In this document: one piece after another, positions 18,808 to 29,858 of the stretch
Layout of the letters: each line of letters begins with the position of its first letter
Position numbering within the stretch: position 1 is the stretch's first letter
DNA from: Streptomyces puniciscabiei
GTDB taxonomy: Bacteria > Actinomycetota > Actinomycetes > Streptomycetales > Streptomycetaceae
Direction of reading: 5' to 3'
Assembly: GCF_006715785.1 (NCBI RefSeq)
Contig: NZ_VFNX01000003.1
Coordinates: forward strand, 124,001-188,000
Length of the DNA: 64,000 nucleotides
Notes under the pieces: generated by a model
The model's input: the letters and a program-made list of their open reading frames with translations, nothing else
Databases searched by the model: none
Told to the model about the DNA's origin: nothing
Position numbers and translations under genes: made by a program

Positions 18808-20532
18808 TCAGGTCGTCGCCGGAGAGGCTGGGGGTTCGGGGAGGTGGAGGCGGGCCATGGTGGCGGCGGTGCCGGGTGGGACGCGGCTGCGGGTGGCCAG
18901 CGAGGTGAGGATCATCGCCGCGAAGCCGACGGGGACGGACCACACCGCGGGCCAGGCCAGCAGGGTGTGCAGCCAGCCGGAGCGGGCGCCGCCGGCGATG
19001 GTGGCCGTCACCGCGGTGAGCGCCGAGCCGCCGCCGAGGACGAGTCCGGCGATCGCGCCCGGCGAAGTCAGGCCGCGCCACCAGATGCCGAGGACGAGCA
19101 GCGGGCAGAAGGAGGAGGCCGAGACGGCGAAGGCCAGGCCGACCGCGTCGGCCACCGGCAGGTCGCTGACCACGGCTGCGGCGGCGGTCGGCACCGCGAT
19201 CGCGGGCAGCGTGGCGAGCCGGAAGTGGCGCACGCCGAGCGTGGGCAGCACGTCCTGGGCGAGGACGCCCGCGACGGACATGGTGAGCCCGGACGCCGTG
19301 GACAGGAACGCCGCGCAGGCGCCGCCGGCGACGAGGGCGCCGAGCAGGTCCCCGGCGGCTCCGCCGATCAGCCGCTGCGGCAGGACGAGGACCGCGGCGT
19401 CGGTGTCGCCCGTCAGGAGCAGGTCGGGGGCGTACAGGCGGCCGAGCATGCCGTACAGGGGGATGAGGAGATAGAACACGCCGAGCAGGGCGAGCACGCT
19501 GACGGTGGTGCGGCGGGCGGCGCGGCCGTCGGGGTTGGTGTAGAAGCGGACGACCACGTGCGGCAGGCCCATGGTGCCGAGGAAGGTGGCGAGGATCAGC
19601 CCGTAGGTGGCGTACAGGCCGTGCTGTGCGCGGTCCGAGGACAGCGGCCTGGCCCAGCTGGAGGGCGCGGCGCGGCCGGCCGCCGGGTCCGGCAGGGGGA
19701 CGCGGGCGCCGGCCGGGAAGCGCAGGGCGGTCCGCGGGGCGATCCGGTGCCGGCCCTCGACGAGCCGCAGTGAAGTGCCGTGCAGCGTACGGCCGTCGAC
19801 GGTGCCGGAGGCGGTCACCCGGACCGGCTCGCGCACGGTGAGGGTGAGCGGTGCGTCGACGCGCACCTCGGTGGAGCGGTGGAAGACGGGCCGCTCGTCC
19901 CAGGCGGGCGCCGGGGCGTCGTCGCCACGCCAGGCGAGCAGCAGGAACACCACCGGCACCAGCAGGGCGGTGAGTTTCAGCCAGTACTGGAAGGCCTGGA
20001 CGAAGGTGATGCTGCGCATCCCGCCGGCGGCGACGGCCGCGGTCACCACGGCGGCGACGACCAGCCCGCCGAGCCAGCCGGGTGCGCCGGTGAGCAGCCG
20101 CAGGGTGAGGCCGGCGCCGCGCAGCTGGGGCAGCAGGTACAGCCAGCCGATGCCGACGACCAGCACTCCGGCGATCCGCCGCACCGCCCGGGACTCCAGC
20201 CGGGCCTCGGCGAAGTCGGGCAGGGTGTAGGCGCCGGAGCGGCGCAGCGGGGCGGCGACGAAGGCCAGCAGGACCAGGAACCCGGCGGTGTAGCCGATGG
20301 GGAACCAGAGCATGTCGACGCCCTGGGCGAGGACGAGTCCGGCGACGCCGAGGAAGGAGGCGGCGGACAGGTACTCGCCGCTGACCGCGCAGGCGTTGAG
20401 GCGGGGGGCGACCGTGCGCGAGGCGACGTAGAAGTCGGAGGTGGTGCGGGAGACGCGCAGGCCGAGCGCGCCGACGAGGACCGTGGCGAGGATCACGGCC
20501 GTCACGCCCACGATGCCGTACGTCTGGTTCAC
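18808..20532 (-). CDS. sodium/solute symporter (SSS family, acetate-permease-like)
   Basis: 574-residue transporter with about 13 membrane helices. It begins VNQTYGIVGVTAV and has SSS family blocks: RTTSDFYVASRTV, AVSGEYLSAASFLGVAG (Na+ site helix 1), GAYTLPDFAEARL and FLGTMGLPHVVVRFYTNPDG. ActP-type cation/acetate symporters share these. A 100-residue insertion (about 255-350) between helices 6 and 7 is predicted extracellular and beta-rich, starting DERPVFHRSTEVRVD. GTG 20532 selected; the frame is open upstream but that part reads as a shadow of the DUF485-like gene. It is followed within two bases by the ribosome site of the repeat ORF. Likely controlled by the LytS/LytTR pair. Confidence 0.9.
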   Translation of the reverse strand: MNQTYGIVGVTAVILATVLVGALGLRVSRTTSDFYVASRTVAPRLNACAVSGEYLSAASFLGVAGLVLAQGVDMLWFPIGYTAGFLVLLAFVAAPLRRSGAYTLPDFAEARLESRAVRRIAGVLVVGIGWLYLLPQLRGAGLTLRLLTGAPGWLGGLVVAAVVTAAVAAGGMRSITFVQAFQYWLKLTALLVPVVFLLLAWRGDDAPAPAWDERPVFHRSTEVRVDAPLTLTVREPVRVTASGTVDGRTLHGTSLRLVEGRHRIAPRTALRFPAGARVPLPDPAAGRAAPSSWARPLSSDRAQHGLYATYGLILATFLGTMGLPHVVVRFYTNPDGRAARRTTVSVLALLGVFYLLIPLYGMLGRLYAPDLLLTGDTDAAVLVLPQRLIGGAAGDLLGALVAGGACAAFLSTASGLTMSVAGVLAQDVLPTLGVRHFRLATLPAIAVPTAAAAVVSDLPVADAVGLAFAVSASSFCPLLVLGIWWRGLTSPGAIAGLVLGGGSALTAVTATIAGGARSGWLHTLLAWPAVWSVPVGFAAMILTSLATRSRVPPGTAATMARLHLPEPPASPATT

Positions 20533-20563
20533 CGGCCGGCCCCGGCGGGAAGTCGGCGCATGG

Positions 20564-20935
20564 TCAGGGGCGTTCCGCGGGGGTGCCGGCGGCCGTGTCG
20601 GTCTCGTTGTGCTCGGCGCGGCGGACGTACCATGCGCCGATGGCCAGCAGGGCGGGGTACGGCGCCAGGCCCAGGACGACCCATACGGCCAGGGGGACAT
20701 GGGGTGCGGTGTCGGCGAGCGGCAGGATCCGCAGCAGCACGGGGAGCAGGCCGAGCAGGACGGCGAGGAGGGCCGTGGTGACGAGCGCGGCCCGGAGCTG
20801 ACGTCGCATCAACTGACCTACCTGGGCCTCGGATCGGGACTGCGGTAAGGGCGCGGGGCGGGGTGGGGCCGTACGGCCGGAGGGGCGCGGGCGTCCGGTG
20901 ACCACCTCTCTGCGAGGGACGGATTCCGCACCCAT
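20564..20935 (-). CDS. small membrane protein, DUF485-like partner of the symporter
   Basis: 123 residues with an unstructured N-terminal 45 residues, then MRRQLRAALVTTALLAVLLG and a second hydrophobic segment (PLAVWVVLGLAPYPALLAIG) ending AWYVRRAEHNETD. Two-helix proteins ending in YVRRAN/E are habitual partners of SSS acetate-type symporters (DUF485, YjcH). ATG 20935 follows GGGGAG. Only 31 bp separate it from the symporter start. Confidence 0.75.
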   Translation of the reverse strand: MGAESVPRREVVTGRPRPSGRTAPPRPAPLPQSRSEAQVGQLMRRQLRAALVTTALLAVLLGLLPVLLRILPLADTAPHVPLAVWVVLGLAPYPALLAIGAWYVRRAEHNETDTAAGTPAERP

Positions 20936-21060
20936 GACGCACTCCCCGGCGCAGCGGTGATCACCTTGTGCTGCCGCGAGTGTACGCAGCGGTCCGGCGC
21001 CGAGACAGCGGGTGGACGAGAATCGCCACAGGTCCGTCACCCGGCGACCGCTCGCGTGGC

Positions 21061-21876
21061 TCAACGGGCCCGGCCCGCCGCGTGTCCGGCCAGCAGGTCC
21101 CGCAGTTCCCGGGCGTTGCGCCGGCTCACGGCGAGGACGCGGTCGCCGATCCGTACGGTCATGTTGCCGCCGTCCAGGCGCAGTTCCTCGATGCGGCCGA
21201 GTGCGACGAGCCGGCTGCGGTGGATGCGTACGAAGCCCCGGGCGCGCCACTGTTCCTCAAGGGTGGACAGCGGGACGCGCACCAGGTGGCTGCCGTGCGG
21301 GGTGTGCAGGCGCGCGTAGTCGCCCTGGGCCTCGACGTGGGTGATGTCGGCGATGGGCACGAACCGGGTCACCCCGCCCAGTTCGACGGGGACCTGATCG
21401 CCGAAGGCGGACGTCTCCTCGGGCGCGGTCCCGGCGTGGGCGGCGGCCGGCCGGGGGCCCTGCCCGGCCCGGACCAGTTCGGCGACCCGGCGTACGGCCT
21501 CGGCGAAGCGTTCCTCGCGGAGGGGCTTGAGCAGGTAGTCGACGGCCTTGAGGTCGAAGGCGCGGACCGCGAAGTCGTCGTGCGCGGTGACGAAGACGAT
21601 CAGCGGCGGGGCGGCGAACCCGCCGAGCAGACGGGCCAGTTCGAGGCCGTCGAGGCCCGGCATGTTGATGTCGAGGAAGACGACGTCGACCGCTGTCTCG
21701 CCGTCCGGCCCGTCCGCCACGGCCCGGCCGAGCCGGCGCAGTGCCTCGGTGGGTCCGGCCGCGGGCACCACGGTGCCGACCCGGGGATCCCGCCGCAGGA
21801 GGTACAGCAGCTCCTCGAGCGCGGGTTCCTCGTCGTCCACCGCCAGCACACGCAGGGGCGCGTCGCTCGCGCTCAT
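21061..21876 (-). CDS. LytTR-type response regulator
   Basis: 271 residues. Receiver domain 8-130: LAVDDEEPALEEL supplies the acidic pocket, VVFLDINMPG the phosphoacceptor Asp (about 67), VTAHDDFAVRAF the switch Thr, and YLLKPL the Lys. A Pro/Ala linker leads to a LytTR DNA-binding domain from about 165: VPIADITHVEAQGDYARLHT, GFVRIHRSRLVAL and VSRRNARELRDLL. Such factors bind pairs of short direct repeats. AAGGAGA lies upstream of ATG. First gene of the leftward symporter/kinase unit, though 125 bp separate it from the next gene, so a second promoter is possible. Confidence 0.92.
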   Translation of the reverse strand: MSASDAPLRVLAVDDEEPALEELLYLLRRDPRVGTVVPAAGPTEALRRLGRAVADGPDGETAVDVVFLDINMPGLDGLELARLLGGFAAPPLIVFVTAHDDFAVRAFDLKAVDYLLKPLREERFAEAVRRVAELVRAGQGPRPAAAHAGTAPEETSAFGDQVPVELGGVTRFVPIADITHVEAQGDYARLHTPHGSHLVRVPLSTLEEQWRARGFVRIHRSRLVALGRIEELRLDGGNMTVRIGDRVLAVSRRNARELRDLLAGHAAGRAR

Positions 21877-21998
21877 CTCCGCTGTCTCCTTCCTGCTTCA
21901 ACCACTTACCGGTGCATGGTGGTCTTCCCCGGCCTCCGCGTCGAGATCGCGGCCCGCGGTGGGGTGAACCGGGGGACACGGTGACCGAGGGCTGAGCG

Positions 21999-24374
21999 TC
22001 AGTCCGGGACCACCAGCCGTGCCGCCTCTCCCGGGCCGACCGGGACCACCCGGTCGCGCAGGCAGACGTCGATGGGGGCGCGGTCGGAGTCCGGTACGGC
22101 GACCTCCAGGAGGCCGCTGCGCAGGCGGAGGTGGACGCCCCAGTGGCCGTGGTAGCGGATGGCGAATCCGTAGGAGGAGAGTTCGGGCAGCGGCACCGGG
22201 TCGAGGCACAGGGCGCCGTCGCGGGTCTCCAGGCCGGTCAGTCCGCGCTGGACGAGGTCGAGGGTGCCGGCCATGGCGCCGAGGTGGATGCCCTCGCCGG
22301 TGGTGCCGCCCTGCAGGTCGGCGATGTCACCGCGCAGCGCCTCCTGGACGAAGGCCCAGGCGTCGCCGCGGCGGCAGCGGGCCAGGACCCAGCCGTGGAC
22401 CAGGCCGCTGAGGGTGGAGCCGTGGCTGGTGCGGTGCAGGTAGTGGTCGACGGTGGCCGTCCAGGTCCGTTCGTCGAGATGATGGCCCAACCGGTGGAAG
22501 AGGGCGCGGAGTTCGGCCGTCGAGAAGAGGTAGCCGAGCATGAGGACGTCGGCCTGCTTGGACGCCTTGTAGCGGTTGACGGTGTCGCCCTCGGCCTCCA
22601 GGATCCGGTCGAGGCGGCGGATGTCGTCGTACCGCTTGCGGTAGTCGTCCCAGTCCAGCTCGGCGAGGTCGCCGTAGCCCTCGAACTGGCTGATCACCCC
22701 GTCGTGGAAGGGGATGTGGAGGGAGCGGGAGATCTCCTCCCAGCGGGCGGGTTCGTCCTCGTCCAGGGCGATGCTCTCGGCGAGTTCCCGGCGGCGCGGC
22801 TCGGGCATGGTGCTCAGCAGGTCCAGGGTGCGGGCGAGCACCCACGCGGCGGTGACGTTGGTGTACGCGTTGTCGTCCAGGCCGGGTTCGGCCGCGCCGG
22901 GGTAGGCGTCGTGGTACTCGTCGGGGCCCATCACGCCCCGGATGCGGTACCGGCCGAGACGGTCGTCGTAACCGGCCGAGTCGGCCCAGAAGCGGGCGAT
23001 GTGCAGCAGCATCTCGGCACCTTCGCCGTGCAGGAAGTCGATGTCCCCGGTGGCCTCGCAGTACTGCCAGATGTTGTACGCCACCGCCGAGCCGACGTGG
23101 TGCTGGAGCCGGGAGTGGTCCGGCACCCAGCGGCCGGAGCGGGGGTTGAGATGGACTTCCTGGGCCTCCTCGCGGCCGTCGCTGCCGCTCTGCCACGGGT
23201 AGAGCGCGCCGCGCCGGCCGAGTTCGCGGGCCGCGTGGCAGGCGGCGTCGAGACGCCGGTGCCGGTAGTGCAGCAGGGCGCGGGAGACCTCGGGGAGGTG
23301 CAGGTTGAGGTAGGGCAGGACGAACAGTTCGTCCCAGAAGACATGGCCGCGGTAGGCCTCCCCGTGCAGTCCGCGTGCGGGGACGCCGACGTCGAGGTCG
23401 GCCGTGTGCGGCGACAGCGTCTGCAGCACGTGGAACAGGTGCAGGCGCAGGATGCTGCCCGCCTCGCCGGGCACCTCGAGCGCGGTGCGCCGCCACAGCT
23501 GCTCCCAGGCCGCGGCGTGCGTCTGAAGCAGTGCGTCGAAGCCGGGGGCGGCGCCGACGCGGTCGACGGCCGCGTCCAGCGGGTCCCCGATGGCGGGGTC
23601 GTGCGAGGTGTGCAGCGCCACCGTCTTGTCGACGGTGACGGTGCGGTCGGGTGCCAGGCGCAGCCTCACGTGCTGGACGGCGCGCAGGGCCTCGTGTGCC
23701 GTCGCCACCGGCGCGTCGACGGCCAGCCGGGCCGCGAGGACGCACTCGATGCGGGAGGTGCGCGTGTGGCAGCGCAGCCACATCGCGCCGTGTGCGGCGA
23801 GGCCGGTCCGGATCTGGGTGAGGTGCCGGCCGTCCAGGTCCCGGTAGCGGGCCACGCCGGAGTTGGTGACGCGTCCGTCGAGCGCGGCCTCGACCTCCAG
23901 CTCGACCCCTCCGCCCTCGACGGTGAACTCCGTGCGCAGCGCGGCGAGATGACGGTCGGCCAGGTCGACCAGGCGCAGCTGGCGCACATGGAGAAGGGCG
24001 CCGCCGTCGAGGGCGTAGCTGGTGCGGCGTTCCAGCAGGCCGGGGTCGAGGTGGACGATCAGCAGGTGTTCGGTGACGGGGGCGGAGTCCGGGGTGAGCC
24101 AGGCGCTCCCCACCTGGCGGAACCGCAGCGGCAGCCAGTTGGGCAGGTTGACCATGTCCTCGTTCTCGACGCGGCGGCCGGCGATCTCGGAGGTGAGCCG
24201 GTCGTAGCAGCCGGCCACGTAGGTGCCCGGGTAGTGGACCTCGTCGGCGATGCACTCGGGCAGCGCCCCGCGGGTGGCGAAGTACCCGTTGCCCAGGGTG
24301 CACAGCGACTCCCGCAGGCGCTCCTCCTCCGGCCGGTAGCCCTCGTACTCCCAGGTCGGTCCCGTCACGGTCAC
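21999..24374 (-). CDS. glycoside hydrolase family 65 protein (disaccharide phosphorylase/hydrolase)
   Basis: 791-residue GH65 enzyme with the family architecture: N-terminal beta-sandwich (WEYEGYRPEEERLRESLCTL, NGYFATRG), helical linker, (alpha/alpha)6 barrel and C-terminal beta domain. The general-acid Glu is in GVMGPDEYHD at about 486, near-identical in position to characterised maltose phosphorylases; FWDELFVLPYLNL and RYKASKQADVLMLGYLF line the barrel. HGSTLSG corresponds to the phosphate-binding loop of phosphorylases, so phosphorolysis of an alpha-glucoside (trehalose, maltose, kojibiose type) is plausible; specificity cannot be read. GTG 24374 overlaps the stop of the molybdoenzyme large-subunit gene (GTGA); GTG 24368 is possible. 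Confidence 0.9.
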   Translation of the reverse strand: MTVTGPTWEYEGYRPEEERLRESLCTLGNGYFATRGALPECIADEVHYPGTYVAGCYDRLTSEIAGRRVENEDMVNLPNWLPLRFRQVGSAWLTPDSAPVTEHLLIVHLDPGLLERRTSYALDGGALLHVRQLRLVDLADRHLAALRTEFTVEGGGVELEVEAALDGRVTNSGVARYRDLDGRHLTQIRTGLAAHGAMWLRCHTRTSRIECVLAARLAVDAPVATAHEALRAVQHVRLRLAPDRTVTVDKTVALHTSHDPAIGDPLDAAVDRVGAAPGFDALLQTHAAAWEQLWRRTALEVPGEAGSILRLHLFHVLQTLSPHTADLDVGVPARGLHGEAYRGHVFWDELFVLPYLNLHLPEVSRALLHYRHRRLDAACHAARELGRRGALYPWQSGSDGREEAQEVHLNPRSGRWVPDHSRLQHHVGSAVAYNIWQYCEATGDIDFLHGEGAEMLLHIARFWADSAGYDDRLGRYRIRGVMGPDEYHDAYPGAAEPGLDDNAYTNVTAAWVLARTLDLLSTMPEPRRRELAESIALDEDEPARWEEISRSLHIPFHDGVISQFEGYGDLAELDWDDYRKRYDDIRRLDRILEAEGDTVNRYKASKQADVLMLGYLFSTAELRALFHRLGHHLDERTWTATVDHYLHRTSHGSTLSGLVHGWVLARCRRGDAWAFVQEALRGDIADLQGGTTGEGIHLGAMAGTLDLVQRGLTGLETRDGALCLDPVPLPELSSYGFAIRYHGHWGVHLRLRSGLLEVAVPDSDRAPIDVCLRDRVVPVGPGEAARLVVPD

Positions 24375-26881
24375 CCCTCGGACAGCAGGCCCGTGAGGAT
24401 CCGGTCGGGGGTCAGGGGCAGTTCGCGGAAGCGGATGCCGGTGGCGTGGTGGACGGCGTTGCCGATGGCGGCCGCGGTGCCGACGATGCCGATCTCGCCG
24501 ATGCCCTTGCTGCCCATGGGGTTGAGGTGCGGGTCGTCCTCGTCGATCCAGTCGGCCTCGACGGCGGGGACGTCGGCGTGCGCGGGCACGTGGTAGGAGG
24601 CGAGGTCGGCCTCGGTGAAGTCGCCGAATGCGCCGTCCAGTGTGCTGTGCTCGGTCAGGGCCATGCCCAGACCCATGATCATGCCGCCGGTGAACTGGGA
24701 GCGCGCGGTCCGGGCGTTGAGGATCCGCCCGGCCGCGAAGATCCCGAGCAGCCGCCGTACCCGGGTCTCGCCGGTGACGGTGTCGACGGCGGCCTCGGCG
24801 AAGTGGGCGCCGAAGGCGTGCCGGGCGTAGGGGCTGTCCGCGTCGGCCCGCCCGGCGGTGTCGGCGTGGGTCTCGATGCCGTCGGCGGGCAGCGGTCCGG
24901 TGTGCGCGGCGAGCCGGGAAGCCAGCTCGGTACACGCCTCGTGCACGGCCCAGCCCCAGGAGGCGGTGCCCGTGGAGCCGCCGGCCAGCCACGCCGACGG
25001 CAGGTCGCTGTGCCCGATCTCGGTGCGGACCCGGTCGAGGGGCACGCCTAGGGCGTCGGCGGCGATCTGGGCGAGGACGGTACGCGCCCCGGTGCCGATG
25101 TCGGTCGCGTTGATCCTGACCACGCAGCTGCCGTCGGGCAGGGCGCGGGCGGTCGCGGTTGCCGGGACGGCCGCGGCCGGGTAGGTGGCCGCGGCCACGC
25201 CGGTGCCGATGAGCAGCGGGCCCTCGCGGCGCACGCCTGGACGTGGGTCGCGCCCGTCCCAGCCGAAGCGGCGGGCGCCCTCGCGCAGGCACTCCACCAG
25301 GTGCCGGCTGCTGAACGGCTTGCCGCCGTCCGGCTCCCGTTCGGGTTCGTTGCGGACGCGCAGCTCCACCGGGTCCATGCCGAGGGCGTGGGCGAGTTCG
25401 TCCACGGCCGACTCCAGGGCGTACATGCCGGGCGCCTCGCCGGGGGCGCGCATCCAGGACGGGGTGGGCACGTCGAGGGGGACCACCCGGTGGGAGCTGA
25501 GCAGGGCCGGGGTGGCGTACATGACGCGTGAGGGCACCGCGGCCTGCTCCACGAACTCCTTCACCCGGGAGGTGTGGGTGGTCACCTCGTGCAGTACGGC
25601 GGTGAGCCGGCCGTCCGCGCTCGCGCCGAGGCGCAGCCGTTGCACGGTGGGGGCGCGGTGGCCGACGGTGGTGGGCAGGTACCGGCGGGGGTAGGCGAGG
25701 GTGACGGGCCGGCCGGTGCGCCGGGCGGCCATCGCGGCGAGCACGACGTCCGGGCGTGGGGTGCCCTTGGAGCCGAAGCCGCCGCCGACGTGCTCGGTGA
25801 CGACGGTGACGCGGTCCTCGGGCAGCTCGAACATGTGGGCGAGCACCTCCCGCACGGTCGTGCCGCCCTGGCTGGAGGTGTACACGGTGAGCCGGTCCCC
25901 GTCCCAGTGGGCCGTGCTGGCGTGCGGCTCCATGGGGTGATTGTGCAGCGGCGGCACCCGGTAGGTGACGTCGACGCGGACCTCGGCGGCGGCGAAGGCG
26001 GCCTCCGGGTCGCCGTGCTCGACCCGGCCCGGGAAGCCGGCGTTGGCCTCCTGAGGCTCATAGGCGTCCGGGCTCCCAGGATCGAGATCGGCGTGATGGG
26101 GTTCGGTCGTGTAGGTGACCCGTACCGCCCGGGCGGCCGCGCGGGCCGTCTCCAGGGTGTCGGCGACGGCCAGGGCGACGCACCACCCCCGGTGCGGCAC
26201 CTGCGGGCCCTGCAGGACGGCGAGCGTGGCGTCCTCGGGTGCGGCCAGGCGCGGGGCGTCGTCGGGGGTGAGGACGGCGAGGACACCGGGCAGCGCGAGG
26301 GCGGCCGAGGCGTCGACGGCGGCGACCCGTCCACGGGCGATGCCCGCGGGCACGGGCCAGGCGTGGACCCGGCCCGGCAGGGCGTACTCGGCGGCGTAAC
26401 GGGCGACCCCGGTGACCTTCTGCCGCCCTTCCCGCCGCTCGGCGGGGGCGCCCAGGGCGGTGCCGGGGGCCGGGCGACGCTCGCCAGGAGCCCCGGTGGG
26501 GGTGTCACCGGCGGCGCCCCGCGTCTCCGGGCGCTCGGCCCGGGCGCCCAGGGCACTGTCACGGGCCGACGGCCCTGAGGCACGGCGCCCCCCGGCAACC
26601 GTGCCGAGGCCAGCGGACCGTACGTCCTGGGGCTCGACGGACGCGTCCACGGCACCGCCGGGCGCCGGACGCCCCGCTGGTGGCCGCTCACCGAAGCCCC
26701 CGGGTGAGGCACCGGGCACCGGGGGCCGTGCCTCCCGACCTTCCGCGGACGCGGCCGGGGCACTGCCGCGGGCCGACGGCCCTCGTGCCCGGTGCTGGTC
26801 CGAAGCCCGGGCCGGGGTGCCGGGGGCCGGGGGCCGTGCGGGCCGGGGCTCTGCGGGAGTGGCCGGGGAGTTGCCGGTCAT
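24371..26881 (-). CDS. xanthine dehydrogenase-family molybdopterin-binding subunit with expanded N-terminus
   Basis: 836-residue large subunit of an aldehyde oxidase/xanthine dehydrogenase-type enzyme. From about residue 153 (RREGRQKVTGVARYAAEY) the normal YagR-like protein follows, with EHVGGGFGSKG, a pterin-binding GTASWGWAV block, and the C-terminal MGSKGIGEIGIVGTAAAI whose Glu is the expected catalytic base. Residues 1-150 are a low-complexity Ala/Gly/Pro/Arg segment with a diverged internal duplication (GPSARGSAPAAS and GPSARDSALGAR; GERPPAGRPAPGG and GERRPAPGTALGA); relatives start close to the KVTG motif. AGGAGGA precedes ATG. Last molybdoenzyme gene before GH65. Confidence 0.92.
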   Translation of the reverse strand: MTGNSPATPAEPRPARPPAPGTPARASDQHRARGPSARGSAPAASAEGREARPPVPGASPGGFGERPPAGRPAPGGAVDASVEPQDVRSAGLGTVAGGRRASGPSARDSALGARAERPETRGAAGDTPTGAPGERRPAPGTALGAPAERREGRQKVTGVARYAAEYALPGRVHAWPVPAGIARGRVAAVDASAALALPGVLAVLTPDDAPRLAAPEDATLAVLQGPQVPHRGWCVALAVADTLETARAAARAVRVTYTTEPHHADLDPGSPDAYEPQEANAGFPGRVEHGDPEAAFAAAEVRVDVTYRVPPLHNHPMEPHASTAHWDGDRLTVYTSSQGGTTVREVLAHMFELPEDRVTVVTEHVGGGFGSKGTPRPDVVLAAMAARRTGRPVTLAYPRRYLPTTVGHRAPTVQRLRLGASADGRLTAVLHEVTTHTSRVKEFVEQAAVPSRVMYATPALLSSHRVVPLDVPTPSWMRAPGEAPGMYALESAVDELAHALGMDPVELRVRNEPEREPDGGKPFSSRHLVECLREGARRFGWDGRDPRPGVRREGPLLIGTGVAAATYPAAAVPATATARALPDGSCVVRINATDIGTGARTVLAQIAADALGVPLDRVRTEIGHSDLPSAWLAGGSTGTASWGWAVHEACTELASRLAAHTGPLPADGIETHADTAGRADADSPYARHAFGAHFAEAAVDTVTGETRVRRLLGIFAAGRILNARTARSQFTGGMIMGLGMALTEHSTLDGAFGDFTEADLASYHVPAHADVPAVEADWIDEDDPHLNPMGSKGIGEIGIVGTAAAIGNAVHHATGIRFRELPLTPDRILTGLLSEG

Positions 26882-26917
26882 GGGTTCCTCCTGGTCTGGT
26901 CGGTCCTCCCGCGCGGC

Positions 26918-28449
<1,532 letters not shown>

Positions 28450-28543
28450 GGCAGGCGTTGCCTTCCGGACGGGCCCTGGTGTCCGTCCAGACCGCGTATC
28501 CACGCGGCGGTGCCTCACACGTCCGGGAGGCCACGCCCTTCGC

Positions 28544-29839
28544 TCACGGGTAGCGGACGAGGTCCGCGACGTTGGCCGAGGAGTTCGAGGGTCCTCCGGT
28601 GTTGTCGATGACGTGACCGATGGTGCCGGTGCCGGCGAGGGAGACGGTGACCATGCTGGTGAAGCGGACGTTCGGGTTGTCCGGCACCTCGAAGGCACGG
28701 TCGGCGGTCACGCTCGGGTCGGCGTTGAAGTAGCAGTAGCTGCCGAGGCCGTACGCCTGGTGGCTGGTGACCGAGTCGGCGACCTCGTAGGCGGCGTAGC
28801 CCTTGGTGGAGCCGTTCATCCAGGCGGACTGGTTCGGCGGGTCGTACGGCATCTCGTTCTGGAAGAAGTAGGTGCGGCCGCCGTTGCCGTTCCAGATCAC
28901 CTGGTACTTCTGGAAGTGCTCCACGAACAGGCCGTACATCGTCACGTCGTCGCCGTTGACGACGAGTCCGGTGTCGGCGGTGTTGCTGGTCCAGCCGACG
29001 CCGCTGCCGTGGTCGGCGCGCCAGATCCACATGTGGTCGCCGATCACGTTCCTGCTGTTCACGACGAGGCTGGTGACCGCCTTGCCGACACCCGCGCCGC
29101 CGTCCGCGCTGTAGGCGCCGGGCTTGAACAGGACGGCGTAGCGCTGGGAGCCGAACTGGTTGGTCTCCTGCTGCTTGAAGATCGTGTCCAGCCTGCTCTG
29201 GATGGTGGACGACGACATCGACGGGTCGAAGACGACGACGTTCGGGCCGAGATCCGGATCGCTGCTCGACGGGGTCACCGGAACCACCTGGAAGCGCTGG
29301 GCGGCGGTGCCGTTGCAGGTGTACTGCACGAACTGCACGCTCTCGGCGGTGGATGCGCTGGGGTCGTCCAGGCACTTGCCGCTGTTCTTGTTGACGAAGT
29401 GGAAGGCGCCGCCGCCGTCGTGCACGGCCTGCCACTGCTGGTTGGCGCCGCCGCCGTAACTCCACAGATGCACCGGCGCGTTGTCGGCCGTGGACACGTC
29501 GCTGACGTCGACGACCTGGTTGGTGTCGTTGCGGCTGTCGATGTGGACGTAGCCGCTGCCGGCGTCGGTGAAGCTCCATTGCTGGGCCGTGGTGCCGTTG
29601 CAGGCGTACTGCTGGACGGCGGTGCCGTTCGCGGTGGCGGCGGCCTTGGCGTCGAGGCACTTGCCGCTCGCGGCGTTGACGACCGTCGCGAAGCCGGTGG
29701 GCAGCGCGGCGGCCTGGGCGGTGGCGGCGTGCGCGGGCCCGGCGCCGAGCAGGGGCGTCGGCGCGGTGGTGAGCAGGGCGGCGGCCGCTGCCGCGACGAG
29801 CGCGACGGCGGTTGGTCCGCGACGTGAGAGGGGAAGCAC
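28544..29839 (-). CDS. secreted ricin-lectin plus shortened beta-helix protein
   Basis: 431 residues, exported (GTG 29839 behind GCAGGAGA; signal peptide ending GPAHA). Residues about 45-185 form a ricin-type beta-trefoil lectin with GKCLDAKAA, QQWSFTD, NQQWQAVHD and GKCLDDPSA repeats. The rest resembles a family of secreted actinobacterial parallel beta-helix proteins (GH55-like, often mislabelled adenylyl cyclase). In those as I know them, the N-terminal AVLFKPGAYS segment and the C-terminal VVNSRNVIGDHMWIWRADHG segment are some 300 residues apart; here only about a dozen residues lie between. The C-terminal block is well preserved (GLFVEHFQKY, FFQNEMPYDPPNQ). Cotranscribed with the GH18 gene 19 bp upstream. 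Confidence 0.8.
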   Translation of the reverse strand: MLPLSRRGPTAVALVAAAAAALLTTAPTPLLGAGPAHAATAQAAALPTGFATVVNAASGKCLDAKAAATANGTAVQQYACNGTTAQQWSFTDAGSGYVHIDSRNDTNQVVDVSDVSTADNAPVHLWSYGGGANQQWQAVHDGGGAFHFVNKNSGKCLDDPSASTAESVQFVQYTCNGTAAQRFQVVPVTPSSSDPDLGPNVVVFDPSMSSSTIQSRLDTIFKQQETNQFGSQRYAVLFKPGAYSADGGAGVGKAVTSLVVNSRNVIGDHMWIWRADHGSGVGWTSNTADTGLVVNGDDVTMYGLFVEHFQKYQVIWNGNGGRTYFFQNEMPYDPPNQSAWMNGSTKGYAAYEVADSVTSHQAYGLGSYCYFNADPSVTADRAFEVPDNPNVRFTSMVTVSLAGTGTIGHVIDNTGGPSNSSANVADLVRYP

Positions 29840-29858
29840 GGGTTCTCCTGCGGGGGGA

